From Diadema setosum (Eukaryota > Echinodermata > Echinoidea > Diadematoida > Diadematidae): a DNA stretch of 64,000 nucleotides. The stretch lies in contig CM067077.1 of the NCBI GenBank assembly GCA_033980235.1, forward strand, positions 124,001 to 188,000. The letters are read 5' to 3'. The position numbers and the translations under genes are program-made. The notes under the pieces are model-generated. The model had not been told where the DNA came from, made no database searches, and worked only from the letters and a program-made list of their open reading frames with translations. Shown here piece after piece: positions 46,936 through 60,291 of the stretch (within the stretch, counting starts at the first letter, position 1; each line of letters starts with the position of its first letter).

Positions 46936-48879
46936 AGGTTGTGAATAGCTATCCAGCAGATGTAAACATCATCTCTGGCCAAAAATGGCATGCCAGTCGT
47001 GGCGTTTGAACCTGACCAAGCTGACGATGTTTTGTTTTCTCTTTATCAATTCGCCGTCCCTGCGTGTGATATCGAATTCATCTATATAACTCCTCATCCA
47101 CATCAAGTCCATTTCAGCCCTCCAAGACCATGGACGTCAAAGTTTTCACCTTGCTGCAAGCTATCAGAACACAACACATTAGCCTTACGTTCTTGGTATT
47201 GTTTTGGCACGCTATAGCTTTGCTTCGCCTTGTCACATGCCACTAGTAATTCCGCTTTGCCCCTAGATGTCGTCGTATTGCGTTCATTGACCAACATTAT
47301 CGCTTGCCCCCTGTGGGTGTGACATATAGTGCTATACATCTGCAGGCCATGATGGTCAGTTTACTAATACACTGTATCATAAAATCTTATGCATATTTTT
47401 ACAATAAGAGGTTATGATATCCACGGTTCTTGCCTTCGGCTTATATTCAGCTTCTGCAAATACTTAAAGTGTGAAAACATCCGGTGGACGCACTTCGACT
47501 GGCGAATATGACAAATTATTGATAACCTTAAAAGTTGGTATTGACCACACGTAATGCTATAGGTTTTATCTATTCCATTCACTTGTTATCTCTTTCTGCA
47601 ACGTTTAACATGCCATATATTTCGCAATATACCCCACACCGCCTATTTTGGGCAGCAAGAACTCACTTAGATATTTGATTTCAATACTCTAAGTTTTCCA
47701 TTTTTTAAGTCAAAATCATCATAATCAGACTAATGTCCTATACAATCATGTCAGTGTCTGCCATAATAATACTGCCTTTCACATCATTCATATTTATCAT
47801 CATCGTAGTACTATAATCATACTATCTACCATGTTTCATCACTTTCATTTTCTCTCATCCTTTTAGTGACAGTTATGTCTTAATGAACGTAATGGTCTCA
47901 GCTAGACAGCTACGAAACTAACGTTGGTGTCAGATGTTAAACATTGTCCTTGTATAGAAACAGACAGACAGGGAAATTCTACTTTAATCTGTGTATCCCA
48001 AACTGCGCTGGATTGCTATGGTACATTAAAAATTCGACCATCCGAACAGGATAGACAGTAGGGATATGGAGCGGAGTTGACGTCTAAAGGCAAGAAAAAC
48101 GATCAGCTATTCATTTCAGACATCATTCCCACCAACCATCACATAAATTTGCCTGATATCGGATCTTGCGAGGTACGTTCCGGGGTACGTTTCGCCCACT
48201 CGCCATGCGTGCCTAATTCGAGCGCACGCCTTCCAGGACTGTTTCCCCTCGAGGGACCCTGACAGTCCCCGACGTAGGGAGCTGCCGTGGTGCGGGGGCA
48301 CAGGCTGAGTGACTGTCGAGTCTAACCTAATGCGCCATATCTCACAAGGCAATCGACAATATCTCTCTTTTCTTACTCTGGGCTAAAAGGATAAAAGTGA
48401 CACCCTGACGACTACTGTGGCTCCTTGCCTCCAAATTATATCATCAGTATATCACCCTATGTCGAATGAGAAAATAGTTCAGCAATGATTGATAGTGATT
48501 CATGAAATCAAACGGAGTTACTTCATCAGAGTGGTTGAAGTAGAGTTATAACTGGCAATTGCTCGTTAGTTTTCTACGCAATGCTTACACTATACTTTAA
48601 TGCTTGTTTTATAGACACTGTCTTATGACGTCAAATTTCATCATTTTCTACATTCACTTAATCGTTTATGATTTCCATACACTTATGGCGAAAATCACAT
48701 TGGTATGGTCATAAGTAATATGGCGCCACGTGGTTCTTATAATACGTGTCTCCATGGCACAAAGCAAACAGAAAAGTGGATTATAGGGATTTTTGTCGTT
48801 GAAGTTTGAGTGAAAAGCAGTGGCTTGTTATTCCGTCACCAAATATAGACACTAAACACTGTTTGACGCAAAGCATCTG

Positions 48880-49030
48880 GGGTCCGTTGCATAAAAGTTA
48901 TTATTATGGTAACTTTGCCATCCAATGGTAACTACCATGGCAACAATACTCAACAGCCAATCAAAATCAAGAATTCCATGGAAGTTACCATTGGATAGCA
49001 AAGTTATAGTAGTTTTTATGCAACGGGCCT
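48880..49030. mobile_element. Short palindromic MITE (about 150 bp)
   Basis: The ends GGTCCGTTGCATAAAA and TTTTTATGCAACGGGCC are reverse complements with one change. The inner arms (GGTAACTTTGC-ATCCAATGGTAAC / GTTACCATTGGAT-GCAAAGTTA) also pair. Termini reading GGCCCGTTGCATAAAA are, to my knowledge, common in MITEs of marine invertebrates. Confidence 0.8.
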
Positions 49031-50095
49031 CTGAATACATTAACATGGACCCCATGGAAGACCAGCATTGTTACGATGACCAAGCTAAATATGGGAAACA
49101 CATCCAGCTAATTTCACTGTTTTCCGCAAAATAAATACTGCTACTATACAACAAACACTATAATTATATTATGTTTCCGAAGTAATTCCATCCATTATTG
49201 CATGTAAAGCCATCAGCCTGATGATCAATATGTCACGGTATAAGGATAGGACATTTATTATGCAGATGTTAAGTATCTTTCAAAGGCCACTGTCGAGAAG
49301 TGTTCGAATAGAATCAGTCCATTATTGAAACGAAGCAGTTAACACTAAGATGACTTAATAAAAAAAAAATACACTTATACCCATGAAAAAAGATTACCCA
49401 TTAGTAAGAATGGTCCAATGATGTCTCTTAAAAATATGAATAAAATATGTGTGCGTATGATCATTACGGATTGAAATAAAAAGAGCCAGACTTTGCTAGG
49501 CACACACAACCTTTGAGTAATCTGTCATCGAAATTCGATCAGCAGGTGTGTTCGCATTGCATTAACCTTATCACTTTCTGTCTCGACCGCTATAACGAAA
49601 CAGCTATGTCTAACATTTAGAGAGCACAGTCATTTTATGTGCGTGCACATTGTAATATTACCAAAGTACACACAATAACTTGTCAAAGATTAGACGTAAT
49701 GTTTGAGAGATGAAAACGTATTCATTTTGAAAAAGAATCTCGACGAATTTTGGAATTGGTTGGGATGTGCATTCACTGCCTGTAAGTCATCATTCATTCG
49801 TCTTCCATTATGTTCCAAAAATTCAATAATCGTCTCCATTAACACAGCCTGCAGAACACATTGCAATTTCCTTGCAATATCAGGAAGCATGCAGGATATA
49901 CTTCCATGTCTTCTTGAAGTCTCCGCAAGGATAACTCGTCCGTGTAGGTAACCATGGACGTACGCAACGTGGGGGAAATGTTCACCACCATCCCCGCCCC
50001 CACCTTTCTATTTGGACTCGGTTATAAGATTTTCAAATAATTCATATTTCAGTAATTGAGAAAACCACCCATCAATCAAATAATTCATTCATTTC

Positions 50096-50097
<2 letters not shown>

Positions 50098-50142
<45 letters not shown>
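50098..50142. repeat. (GT)n microsatellite
   Basis: About 22 GT units. Confidence 0.95.
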
Positions 50143-50143
<1 letters not shown>

Positions 50144-50259
50144 AATTGATTTCTTGCATCTCGTTACTCGAGAGTGACACATGGTATTATCGTCTTACAG
50201 CTGTCACCACTGTCGTTTATTTTGTTATGTAATATCGGTGAGCGCTATGCACCTTCAAA

Positions 50260-50447
50260 CAGAGTGGACTCCCGTTATAACGAAGTCCGCGGGACCGGCA
50301 GTTTTCTTTAGTTATATCGAAATTTCGTTATAAACAAACAAATAAACAATGAAAATACATAGACCGAATAATGTTGCGGCTTGATTCTTTACTTCGTTTT
50401 GAGAGGAATTTCGTTATAATTGTGTTCGTTATAACGGGAGTGCACTG
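50260..50447. mobile_element. pogo/Tigger-like MITE (188 bp)
   Basis: The left end CAGAGTGGACTCCCGTTATA and the right end (reverse complement CAGTGCACTCCCGTTATAAC) match and continue with TTCGTTATAA words inside. TA follows the right end, but the left TA is not intact. Terminal pattern CAGT…CTCCCGTTATAACG recalls pogo/Tigger non-autonomous elements. Confidence 0.72.
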
Positions 50448-50600
50448 TATAGACTCAATTAGAGTGAAGACACCCACGCCGAACAAGACGTCCCAACATT
50501 TATTATTCTTATTCTTAACTTCTTATTTCCTATGTACGTGGGATGTTTAATACATACCACGTAACCAACACAGCAAAGGGTAACACTACAATTAGTTTTC

Positions 50601-50655
50601 AGTCTTATACATGGAATTGGTCGTTTTTAATTCATCGTCAATCAGTTTAGCAATA
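50601..50655 (+). repeat. Source copy of a perfect 55-bp duplication
   Basis: AGTCTTATACATGGAATTGG ... TTTAGCAATA is identical, base for base, to 51136-51190. The copies are 535 bp apart in the same orientation. Confidence 0.95.
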
Positions 50656-50956
50656 ACTAATACCATCATTGACAGATCTGATAATAGAATGTAGATAATC
50701 ATTGTTATCATTGACATGAGCATTATCAACAAAGTTTCGTTGAAACAAATTGAAACTATCATTACAGTGTCTTAGTTCCTTGTTATCATGGTCGTTGTCA
50801 TAATTAGTATCACTCGGAAAATGAATGGTGAATTATACAGATTGTTCACGAATCATTAGAGAGTATTGGCATGGGAACACACTGTCGGTTAGAGAGAGAG
50901 AGAGAGAGAGAGAGAACTATACACGATGACAAGTTGTTGTGATTGAATACATGATA

Positions 50957-51244
50957 TACTCTAAAAATAAATCGAGTGAAAATTTTCACTCTTGAAGGAG
51001 TGAATACAAAAAAGAGTGAATTTAGAGTGAAATTGGAGGGAATTTTGAGTGAAAATGTTCATTTTCACTCGTTTTAGAGTGACGTCACGGATCACTCCAA
51101 AATCTTCGAGTGATCCCTGAGGTCACTCCAAAATGAGTCTTATACATGGAATTGGTCGTTTTTAATTCATCGTCAATCAGTTTAGCAATATTTTGTATTC
51201 ACTCCGTAAAGAGTGAAAATTTTCACTCGATTTTTTAAGAGAGT
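50957..51244. mobile_element. Foldback element built of GAGTGAAAATTTTCACTC words
   Basis: The left end ACTCTAAAAA-TAAATCGAGTG and the right end CACTCGATTTTTTAAGAGAGT pair. The internal palindrome GAGTGAAAATTTTCACTC occurs near both ends, and half-words (AGAGTGAA, TCACTCC) recur throughout. The second 55-bp duplicate sits inside its right half, as an insert foreign to the element's word pattern. Confidence 0.75.
51136..51190 (+). repeat. Inserted copy of the perfect 55-bp duplication
   Basis: Identical to 50601-50655. It interrupts the repetitive foldback element between CACTCCAAAATG and TTTTGTATTCACTCC. Confidence 0.95.
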
Positions 51245-51287
51245 AAACACAAACAGACACGAACACACCAGATGATATTAGCATCTG

Positions 51288-51289
<2 letters not shown>

Positions 51290-51332
<43 letters not shown>
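51290..51332. repeat. (GT)n microsatellite
   Basis: About 21 GT units. Confidence 0.95.
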
Positions 51333-51335
<3 letters not shown>

Positions 51336-53934
51336 CCTATATAGCAAACGATACAAAGTAAATTTGTCATCTCTGTGTATCCTGTCAGGCGGTTCATAAA
51401 GTGACTCATTGCTAACGATGCAGATGCCTGTCTTTACAACATTCTTGCCACTGTCACGGTTCTTGTGGATAATGCAATAACACGGTCGTATTTCTACATA
51501 GATCCTGGATTTTACAAGTCCGTTCGAGTGTTCTGTCAATACAAACACGGCCCTTCGAATCAGCGCAGTATCACAAGTGTCATGGAAGATGACAAAGTGG
51601 TGTTATAGGAGATGCATTCCTTTTTTTTTTCCCTCTCAAACGCACTTAGGTTGTTGGGAATAGCGGAATCTGGGAATAGTTTGGCAACTAAAATATCCCA
51701 GTGACTTTCAAAATAGCTGAATATGCAATTCTTTTAAACTTCAGTGGGGGGAAAAATAGATAGCCGAACAAACAAATAAGCAACTTAAACAAAGTAAATA
51801 ATCGCTTTGTATTGCACAGGAAATATTGTACTACTATACATTTTATAGAGGTACTCTTTTGTCAGTAATTTGGTGCTATCTTATGCTTCTGGTTTACATG
51901 TTACATCTACGCCTTTTGCAGATCATGAAAACACAAGCATTTTGAGACGGTTCTCTTAAATATACAACGAATAGCAATGACATTCAATAAGCAGCAGTGT
52001 CATACGAAGCTCTGTGACATTGTAAACTTACGCCAAATATTTCGTCATAATTGAATTGCATATGTTCTCACTTGTTCACACATTATCTGAACTCGATGTA
52101 GATAATTGCTATGAAGTTCAATACCTTATGAAAAAATTCTCTTCACGTACGATGTATACGAAGAAGATACGTTAGGCTTTACATACAAATTTGCTCATCA
52201 CAGGAATGACTTGTTATTTTCGGGGGGGGGGGTGGAGAATAATTCTGAGAAGTGAGAGCTGACTCTTTGTAGTCATGTCGCTGCTCGTCTCCTGCCGGAT
52301 GTCGAGATGAACCAGGATCATTCATCATCATCAGTATTCCCTGAAATGGCCAGATTTTATTTCTTGTCAGTATGTATTATATGCAAAACGCCTTTGCCAA
52401 TATTTCGTTCCATCCTCGAAAGGGACCCAAGATGCGGGCATTGAGACTGGGTTAGATAGATAATTGGGCCGATCTCAGATTAATGCGAGGCGCAACGAGC
52501 TGCAACCCAGATCTCGCCGTAATTGACATTAAGCACACTTGACGCAGTGGAATGGAGCGTAATTCCGCGTTCGGTTGGATCTTAACGAGGTCCTTAATTA
52601 TTTCTGTTGCCATGGTAATTGTTGTGTAAGCTTCAAGAATTGTCTTGCTTTTACCAGGTATAGATAATTACGAGAGACGGAGAGAGAAGAGAGAGGAAGG
52701 GCAGAGAAAAAGAGATTTTGAATCAGACACTGTAAGAGGGAAGTGAACGTAATGAAAAAAGACTGACTCTCTGCATGTGACTATCATTGCTGGGAAAGCA
52801 ACATTTCCAATAATACAGTCGTTCTCTATATATCAAACATAATTATATAAGTCTTTCCTGGAGGTGATCATGCCAGTTTGAGCATACACGCAAGCATTGC
52901 TTGTTCCATTGGCCATATTTCATGGGGCGCAACAAACATGAGATTAAGATCGTGGATGAAAAAGATCACGTCAGTACGTGAGAAAAGGAATAGAATTGGA
53001 GCAGAAGCAGCTTCTTTCGTAAACAGTTTACTGCGATACTGTTTCAAGTAGTAATAGATCACTGGCGTTGCCAGAGTAACCAAGCGAGCATCCAGCGTCT
53101 GCGGAAGACGATGCAAAATCACAAAACCCCCTGAAACTTTTGAAAAAGGTAATAAATGCAAGGGATTAAATATCATATAATGTATACAACCGAACTTTAA
53201 TAGGGGGGTTATACGCCTGAAAACGAGGTATCATAAGGGAAATTCTTTGGATAGTGACGGAAACAATTATTTATTAAGGTTTCGACAGCTCTTTTGAACG
53301 GGTTACTATCGTCCTGTTTACTTGGACGCTTCGCGACTATATAGCCTGAAGTAGACCTTAGAGGGCGTAGTATTTCATTAATTCATCCAATGAGTGAATT
53401 ACGGGAAGATTTAGTGCGATGCTAAAACTGATGTGTATTTTGGATTTACTTGCAAAATGGGACATATAATTATATAAAAGGAATGTTGATCTTTCTTACT
53501 TCCATTCTTCAAGAATTTTGTCTTATATTCCAATATATTGTAGAAGCTAGGTGTAGAATACGCATTGTTTAGCAAATTTGGATTTGAATTTTGATCCAGT
53601 TTAAGAGCATAGGCTAAACATACACACACACGCACATACAAATTGAAAGGATTTTATTTGAACTGTTGGACAAAATTTTATATACTACCAGGTATAATAA
53701 TAACATATGGGATATGTTTTATTTTGCTGCCAATACTACCAGGTATATATAAATCCAACATATTATTTTCATTTTCTATAGGGCAGTAAAAGAACACTTA
53801 TTACTGCACTGCTTACTATTTTCAGAAGCCGTGGGGAATAGCTATTCAACCCTTAACATTTTGTCAGAAATAGGAATATGTACTTTTCAAAAAAAAATAA
53901 TACTTTGTGAATTTCTCTATATTGCCTTTTTATT

Positions 53935-54110
53935 ATCGTTGACCTAACATGCCAACGGTGACATCACGAATATTTGCTATAATCTTCTTATCAGCCGACG
54001 GAGGTGTCGTAACTTTAAAAAAATTGAACTTTGAAACGGAGATTTTCTGATTTTCCTTAAACTTCACTAACGTGTTCCACTGTATTTGTATACTATGCGG
54101 ACCTGACAGC
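53935..54110. repeat. Diverged single arm related to the 46.3-46.9 kb foldback
   Basis: It shares the order CATCACGAATAT/TTGCTATAATCTTCTTATCA, GATTTTCTGATTTTCCTTAAA and CTTCACTAACGTGTTCCAC with the right arm at about 46760-46880. Similarity is moderate, judged by eye. Confidence 0.5.
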
Positions 54111-54419
54111 AGCGTGCTGTTAGACTCTTTTGTTCATCTTTTCATTCTTCTCACCTTTTTCTTCTCCACCATCCTCTTCTTTTTCCTTTTTTCCTCTTGC
54201 TTTTACTAGATTCTTCACATTACTCTCACTATTATCAAACATGTATCACCATCAAGATGTGTCGGCATTTTCGTCATCACTAGATATAACTTCCAGCAAG
54301 AGCCGTATAAAAATATAGTATACATGAGAAACATGAACAGGGAAGTGTTGGGATAACTAAGTGATGTAAAAAGACATTTAATCATGTGCCATGGTGAAAC
54401 ACAGTATAGTGCTTGCGGA

Positions 54420-54896
54420 CTAGATAAACGGACGTTGAATGACTGCCAGCAGTAGACACCCGACGACAAATATTGTAGCATGCAGCAACAAGTATGACTC
54501 AATGCACATGATGTTAGGACAATAGTAATAACGATTATACACGAGCGAGATCAATGAAGCAACAACATAAACAAACACACTTTGGAAAGAGGGTAGCACA
54601 TAATTTATGCCTAGTCCCATGTGCTCAAGATCATAAAGCGCTTTTATACTAAGCTTGGTAGCTCCAACTTTTCCAGATTCAGGACTTATCTGCAGTCGCA
54701 GTTCTACTGACACAAGCTGCATGATATTGGCGCTCTTCCATAATAAGTAATTTTTTACAGGATTGCAGGGCATCGAAATATGATTTTTACAAGACTTAAA
54801 TTTACATTCACCTTTAGGCCCTATGATAGTCTGGTCCAGAATCCAAAGAATTGAGATGGAGTGAAGGGATGAAGACGACTGAGGTACTGCAGTCAA
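54420..54896 (-). CDS. Unrecognised open frame with hydrophobic C-terminal segments
   Basis: A 158-codon frame, the longest unexplained one. It starts at a TTG, so if real it would be an exon or begin at an internal ATG. It has a cysteine cluster (GECKFKSCKNHISMPCNP), a mixed middle part (SVELRLQISPES) and two hydrophobic stretches (SVFVYVVASLISLVYNRYYY and YLLLHATIFVVGCLLLAVI) before TAG. Two membrane spans are plausible. In DNA this AT-rich, one frame of this length per window can arise by chance. No family was recognised. Confidence 0.25.
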   Translation of the reverse strand: MTAVPQSSSSLHSISILWILDQTIIGPKGECKFKSCKNHISMPCNPVKNYLLWKSANIMQLVSVELRLQISPESGKVGATKLSIKALYDLEHMGLGINYVLPSFQSVFVYVVASLISLVYNRYYYCPNIMCIESYLLLHATIFVVGCLLLAVIQRPFI

Positions 54897-56082
54897 CGCC
54901 TATTAGTGCGTTCTTTATCTCTAGACAGATATCATTGAGAAGGACACGTCATAATATCAAAGCTGCCCCAGACACGTGCTGTAGAGAAGCATGATGTTCG
55001 TACAGCAATACGGGATCAGATTTTAGCCCGACGATACATTGATTGTTTTGGTACCACACCTTTGATTACATATACTGCCATGGGCATACAAAAATGACGT
55101 ACAGCTCACAGGGAAGGTTTTAAAATGTGTGTGTACATGTACGTGTGTATAGTGTACTGGTGAGTTAGATGAATAAAGTAGTGATTAGTAGTTAATGTCA
55201 CATTTAATGGTTGTCAGCTATAACTGGAACATTGCAGAGTATTTTGTTGATTATCTATTAGTGTATAGAAGTGTAATGTGCGACATTAATTTCATAATTG
55301 TTATTATTCTAATATGATTTATTATCAGGAACATAATGACATGCCACACTCATGGATATTAATTGTTCAATGCAACGATGACTGCTAACGAACAGGACAC
55401 ACACAGTTTGCACTAATGGCCCCGAGCCAAATGCCCTCTGAGAAATTGGGTGTAGGAGGGACCTCGTCGTGTAAAAAACAGGAATTGTATTAACTAACAG
55501 CGATACTCGCTGTGGCTCAAATGACACTATTCACATTGGCATTTTATTCTTCTGTTCCGAAGCTTGGATACCACGCTTCGGAGATCACCAACAAAAGATC
55601 AAATAATCTCAAAAGACTTCGAAACCCTGTTCGTGCATTTGTGTGTAGACCAATAAGCAATACAAAAGCCACGTTAGAAATACACGCAGTGAGCAGTGAA
55701 CGCCCAAACTGTGCGGTCCAATGTACGCACGCCGTGATGGTGGAGATGCAGTGTGTGCGCCGTCTATTTCCATAACCATAAATTTCCGCCCAATCGCACA
55801 ATAGAATATCATCATGACATCACCAAAACTTTTCATCAGGAGGCATAGAAAACAGAATCAAGTTCGCATATCTTGAAATCACAGATGCATGACATAGGGC
55901 TGTGCCCGTATGAGGAAAACCGCAAAGCCAAGCTGTAACTTTATGTAGGACGAGCTGGTACCAAGTTATATGTTGCGCACTGTTTTGATCCACGGGCACA
56001 CAGATTCACTAAGCGTGTTTTTGAGGGACACCATTTTGAAGACAGTTGTAGACGTTTTGAGAGAACTTTTCCAACCATCAAA

Positions 56083-56160
56083 ATGGCGCTGACGCCATAT
56101 CACTGCTACTGCTGTCTGAGCCACCGAAGTGGTGGTATGCTTGGTGCCATCATCACTTTG
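56083..56160 (+). CDS. LAPTM-like gene, exon 1
   Basis: 26 codons from ATG through GAIITL, ending at a GTAAGT donor in phase 0. Contains C8, C10 and C11. Confidence 0.72.
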
Positions 56161-59100
56161 GTAAGTTCACAGTTTATAGACTTATTTGGGTACTGGAAGT
56201 CTGGTTTATAAAAAACGACATCACTCAATGTAATCATGTGTCATGACATTAACAAGTTGGCTAGACATAGACAAAACAACTATAAGCTGGCCATCCGTAC
56301 TTTTTAAGAGCTATTATAGCAACTATGAATCTTTACAGAGGAGGAACATATTAACAAGGGAGTTCATGATATCGATACGAAATGACTGCAGACGCGTTAC
56401 GTGTGAGCTGTATGTTGCCTTGTAATCTTTAGACTATAAACACATAGTCTTCAAGCGATCAACAAAATGACTCTCCTTCTCCATGCCATGCTAAAAACAA
56501 CTACTGGAAATAATGACTTATGGTGTTAGTATAGCTCATTAAATACAGTAGCATAACGAATTAACGTGTGCGTGAGTATGCGCGTGTACAAACATGTATG
56601 TGTGTTACTAGTAGGAAAAGACGAAGTCAAACTATAGAATTCTTCTCCATCATAATAATGTGTGTTTCAGCGCTGTGTAACAAACTGAATTATAGTACAG
56701 CTGTACATGTACCAGCCTTAACATGGCAATATAGAATATCTCCTGAAGTTTTTCATCAATGTGATGACTAGCTGAAGCTAACTTTTCCTGAAATTAGTGG
56801 TGATAACGAAAATAACTGCAAACAAAACAATGACGATCTTTTTTTTTTTCAACACTAGCTCATCACTTCCTGCAAAGGATCACATGGCTGTATAGGTGAA
56901 CATTTCTTGCTTTAATAAAAGGCACAGGGGTGTTGACAAACTTATTCAAGTCAATTCTATATAACCTACGATTTCCGAAGGGGCGCCTCATCCCAAGTGA
57001 TTTACCCACAGATTCCATGGGGTTAAATGAGATGGGCCGCTGCCCACCCCCCCCCCCCCCTCCACCCCACCCCCATACACACACGCATTAATGTTCCGTT
57101 GCACATTGTACGCTCCCTTTCGCAAACACGCAATTTACTGTGTACAAAGTTGATGGTATAATTCCAATGTACACCATCTTGTCCTATACTATCAGACACG
57201 CAGTGATTATATCCGAGTGCATAATCCTTGGCCAATTATTGAATGTTATACCATTTGATTATACCATTTGATTTGATGTTCGGATTTTTTTCTCTCCTTC
57301 CTCTCCTTACATGCAAACCTGACAGTTAATCTCGGCTATCAGTGCGGCATACTACGTGTGGGTTCTCTTAGACCTCCTGGCTAGGTCCTTTGAGTTCACT
57401 GATCAGTCCTACTACACAGGTTGGTATTGTGCATACTTAGCCTCTCCTCTCTTAATAATGATCTACGGGAGGTGATTCCCTGAACAAGATAGTGGATTCA
57501 GAAAATGCAGAAAGTATATGTGAACTACATACGGTGAAAGTTTGAGATGAATCCCATTATCCATTGAATTATCATGATTTTATGATATGATTCCATGTGT
57601 CGCCCTCGGATGGAAACTTTACATCAATGCGTGATTTTTAAAAAAAAAAAGTAGGACAATATAGAGAGAATTTACGAGGAATTCCATAAATCTAAATTCA
57701 TTTTTTTAAAGGAAATATTCCATTGACTCGTCACTTTAGGATGTATTAATGGAGTATTATTCTTCATGCCTATGGGATATTAAGGTCAACAGAATTTCCT
57801 TTGTCTTATAAGAAAAGTCCAGTATAGTTAGGTAAAGCTTAAAAATCATCCATTTCCCCAATCTTTCATCATGGATGGTTTCTTGATTTTTTGAAGATTT
57901 GCTGAACCTAATGGAAACTTTCCTTGTAAACGGTATCAGAAAAGGCCAAGCACATAAGATATATAAGTTACTAGACTAGCTTCTTTGCCTCGAGAGAATG
58001 CAAGGAGATACTACGCGAGCCTATATAGTACCTCCTTGGTATAACATACTCCTTCTTTTGATCACGTTTATCCGTATACTCTTCATCGACATATTCAAGA
58101 TACACATTTTCTCTGAAAACCAAACAATCATCTTAATTTTCAGTTGATGCCAATGATACAGATCTCTTGAATAATTACTTACTGCTTGTGTGCGTGTTAC
58201 CATCACGATGATAGCACTGTTTAGAGTGAATGGTGATAATTGCTATATGCAATGTAAATAAAATTTACTCCAATTTCTTGGTTATTTTCTTTCAAAGGCG
58301 TGTTGGTCCTCCACTATTTCCTGATCGCTATGACTGGAGTCATCTTCCCACTGCTCGCACTCGTTCTCTTCGCTGGTGCCTACTGGGTTAGTATCTGTCT
58401 GGTCTGCACGATGTTGTATATCACGTTGTATATGGTGACATGAATGAACGCGCATATGTTACCAGTGACCTATACACACGTTTACTAACTCCTGACGTCA
58501 TATCTAAGAAGTTGCTACTCAGATGTACCTATACTGTACATCGGCACAAAAATGATGCTAACAACAATGAAACTAAATAGAGATATCAATATAACAATAA
58601 CGACAATTCAGTCTCATTTAATCATGCAGCTGTTATATACATAACAGTTTATCATGATGGTCCTATGAATTATCGAAGTATAACTGTACATCAAGATTTA
58701 CGCGATCACCCACACGTTTCAAGTGGGGCGTGGAAGGTGAAACATTTCGTCCACAATAATTAAGTACATGTATGTGAACATGAGGCAGGAATCAAACTGA
58801 ATTCATAGCGATCTTTACTCTATTGAAGTGCTCCAAAACGTTGCAAATTACCTTTGTACAGGTCTACGCGTTCACTTTACAAATGGTATTCCTTCAGATA
58901 CTCTTGTGACTTTCCCGTAGAAAGTAATGAGGAAATAAATGAGTTAACTTTGTAGAAACTCTAGCATGTTACAGCTTGTCCCGACCAACCACCTTCACGA
59001 CGGTTTCAGTGATATTGTTTTATCTGATTCTTACATCGAAACAACCGTTTTCATTATTGAATGACTAAATCAGCTATATTCCTCTATCATGATCAGTCTC

Positions 59101-60260
59101 CCACGTAACAGTTCTTTTATCTGTTAAAAATTAAAATCTAAATTTCAACTGAGATCGTGCAGATGGTAGTTCGATACTATTGTTGGTTTCTCCAATTCAA
59201 CCTTTCACCTTTCACCTGACCACAATGCAGTATTTCACGATTCCGGTGGCCTTCTTCTCCATTATGAAGTCATTTGGATTGATCCTGGAGCTTGGCGCCA
59301 TTGTTTTCTTCGCTGTCACCTTCAACGCAAACTACGTGGTAAGATCCCTATACCCTTCTCTCTTATATACACACACTGGAAAATTGCATCAATACATGAT
59401 ATCAGTTTTTCGTGAAAGAAAATTCATTCATTTTCGTGAAAGAAAAGCATTGTTTTGTTTAAAACATTATCACACGCTTTACAATCCTGCATAGCATCGT
59501 AACCGATTATATACGGTAAAATGATTCCATCATTAAGATTGCATCATTAACCTTATTAAACAGAAATATATTTTTTTTTTTTCATCTTAATGCCTTGATA
59601 GTTGATAATGAGGTCATTCACCGAAATGTTGATTCGGTCTGTGATGAGAAGAGGATATATTCAAAGCTTACTATGGTTCAATTTTCTTTCTAAAAAATAA
59701 AAAAAAACACGTGTTTCTCGCTCTTCTCGCCAACAAACTAATTATCATGAAACGTCTTGTTAATAAATCAACTGTGCCCTTTTTGAATTTGTTTGTCTCT
59801 GTTGTTTTTGTTTTTGCTTCTGTTTTGTTTTGTCTTTTTGACTTTGGCCAAAAAAAAAAGAACGTGATTTGTACGGTCACGTGTACTATTTTCACATTTT
59901 CGTCATTGCAGACGACGAGTGGACTTGGCGATGAGAACTACATCCTTGGAGAGATAATCTGGTTCGGCTTCAGGTTCATTTACGATGTAAGTACAGTGCT
60001 CTGATCAAATCAATATCAACATCCCACAGTATTTGTCTTCAAGGCCTTCACAAGGTTTCTAAACGAAACGCGTTACTTATAGGAAACCGCTGGGATCTGA
60101 ACACCTGAATTGTATACCCCAAATAATGTCTTTACATTACGCATGGCATATCCAGCCTTCCATCTTGCATGTCTTGTTTATCAGTGCAAACTGGCTGAAA
60201 TCATTATAACATTCCACATTTTTTTAAACATTTCGCTCACAATATCATTTTTTTTTTTTT

Positions 60261-60291
<31 letters not shown>

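Larger units (their letters stand above)
46936..55980. other. Long intergenic stretch with scattered short elements
   Basis: It holds several MITE-type elements, (GT)n and (TG)n microsatellites, (GA)n at 50890-50914, a poly-G run near 52220 and one candidate open frame on the minus strand. 48160-48330 is a GC-richer patch with no recognised identity. No gene was established. Confidence 0.5.
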
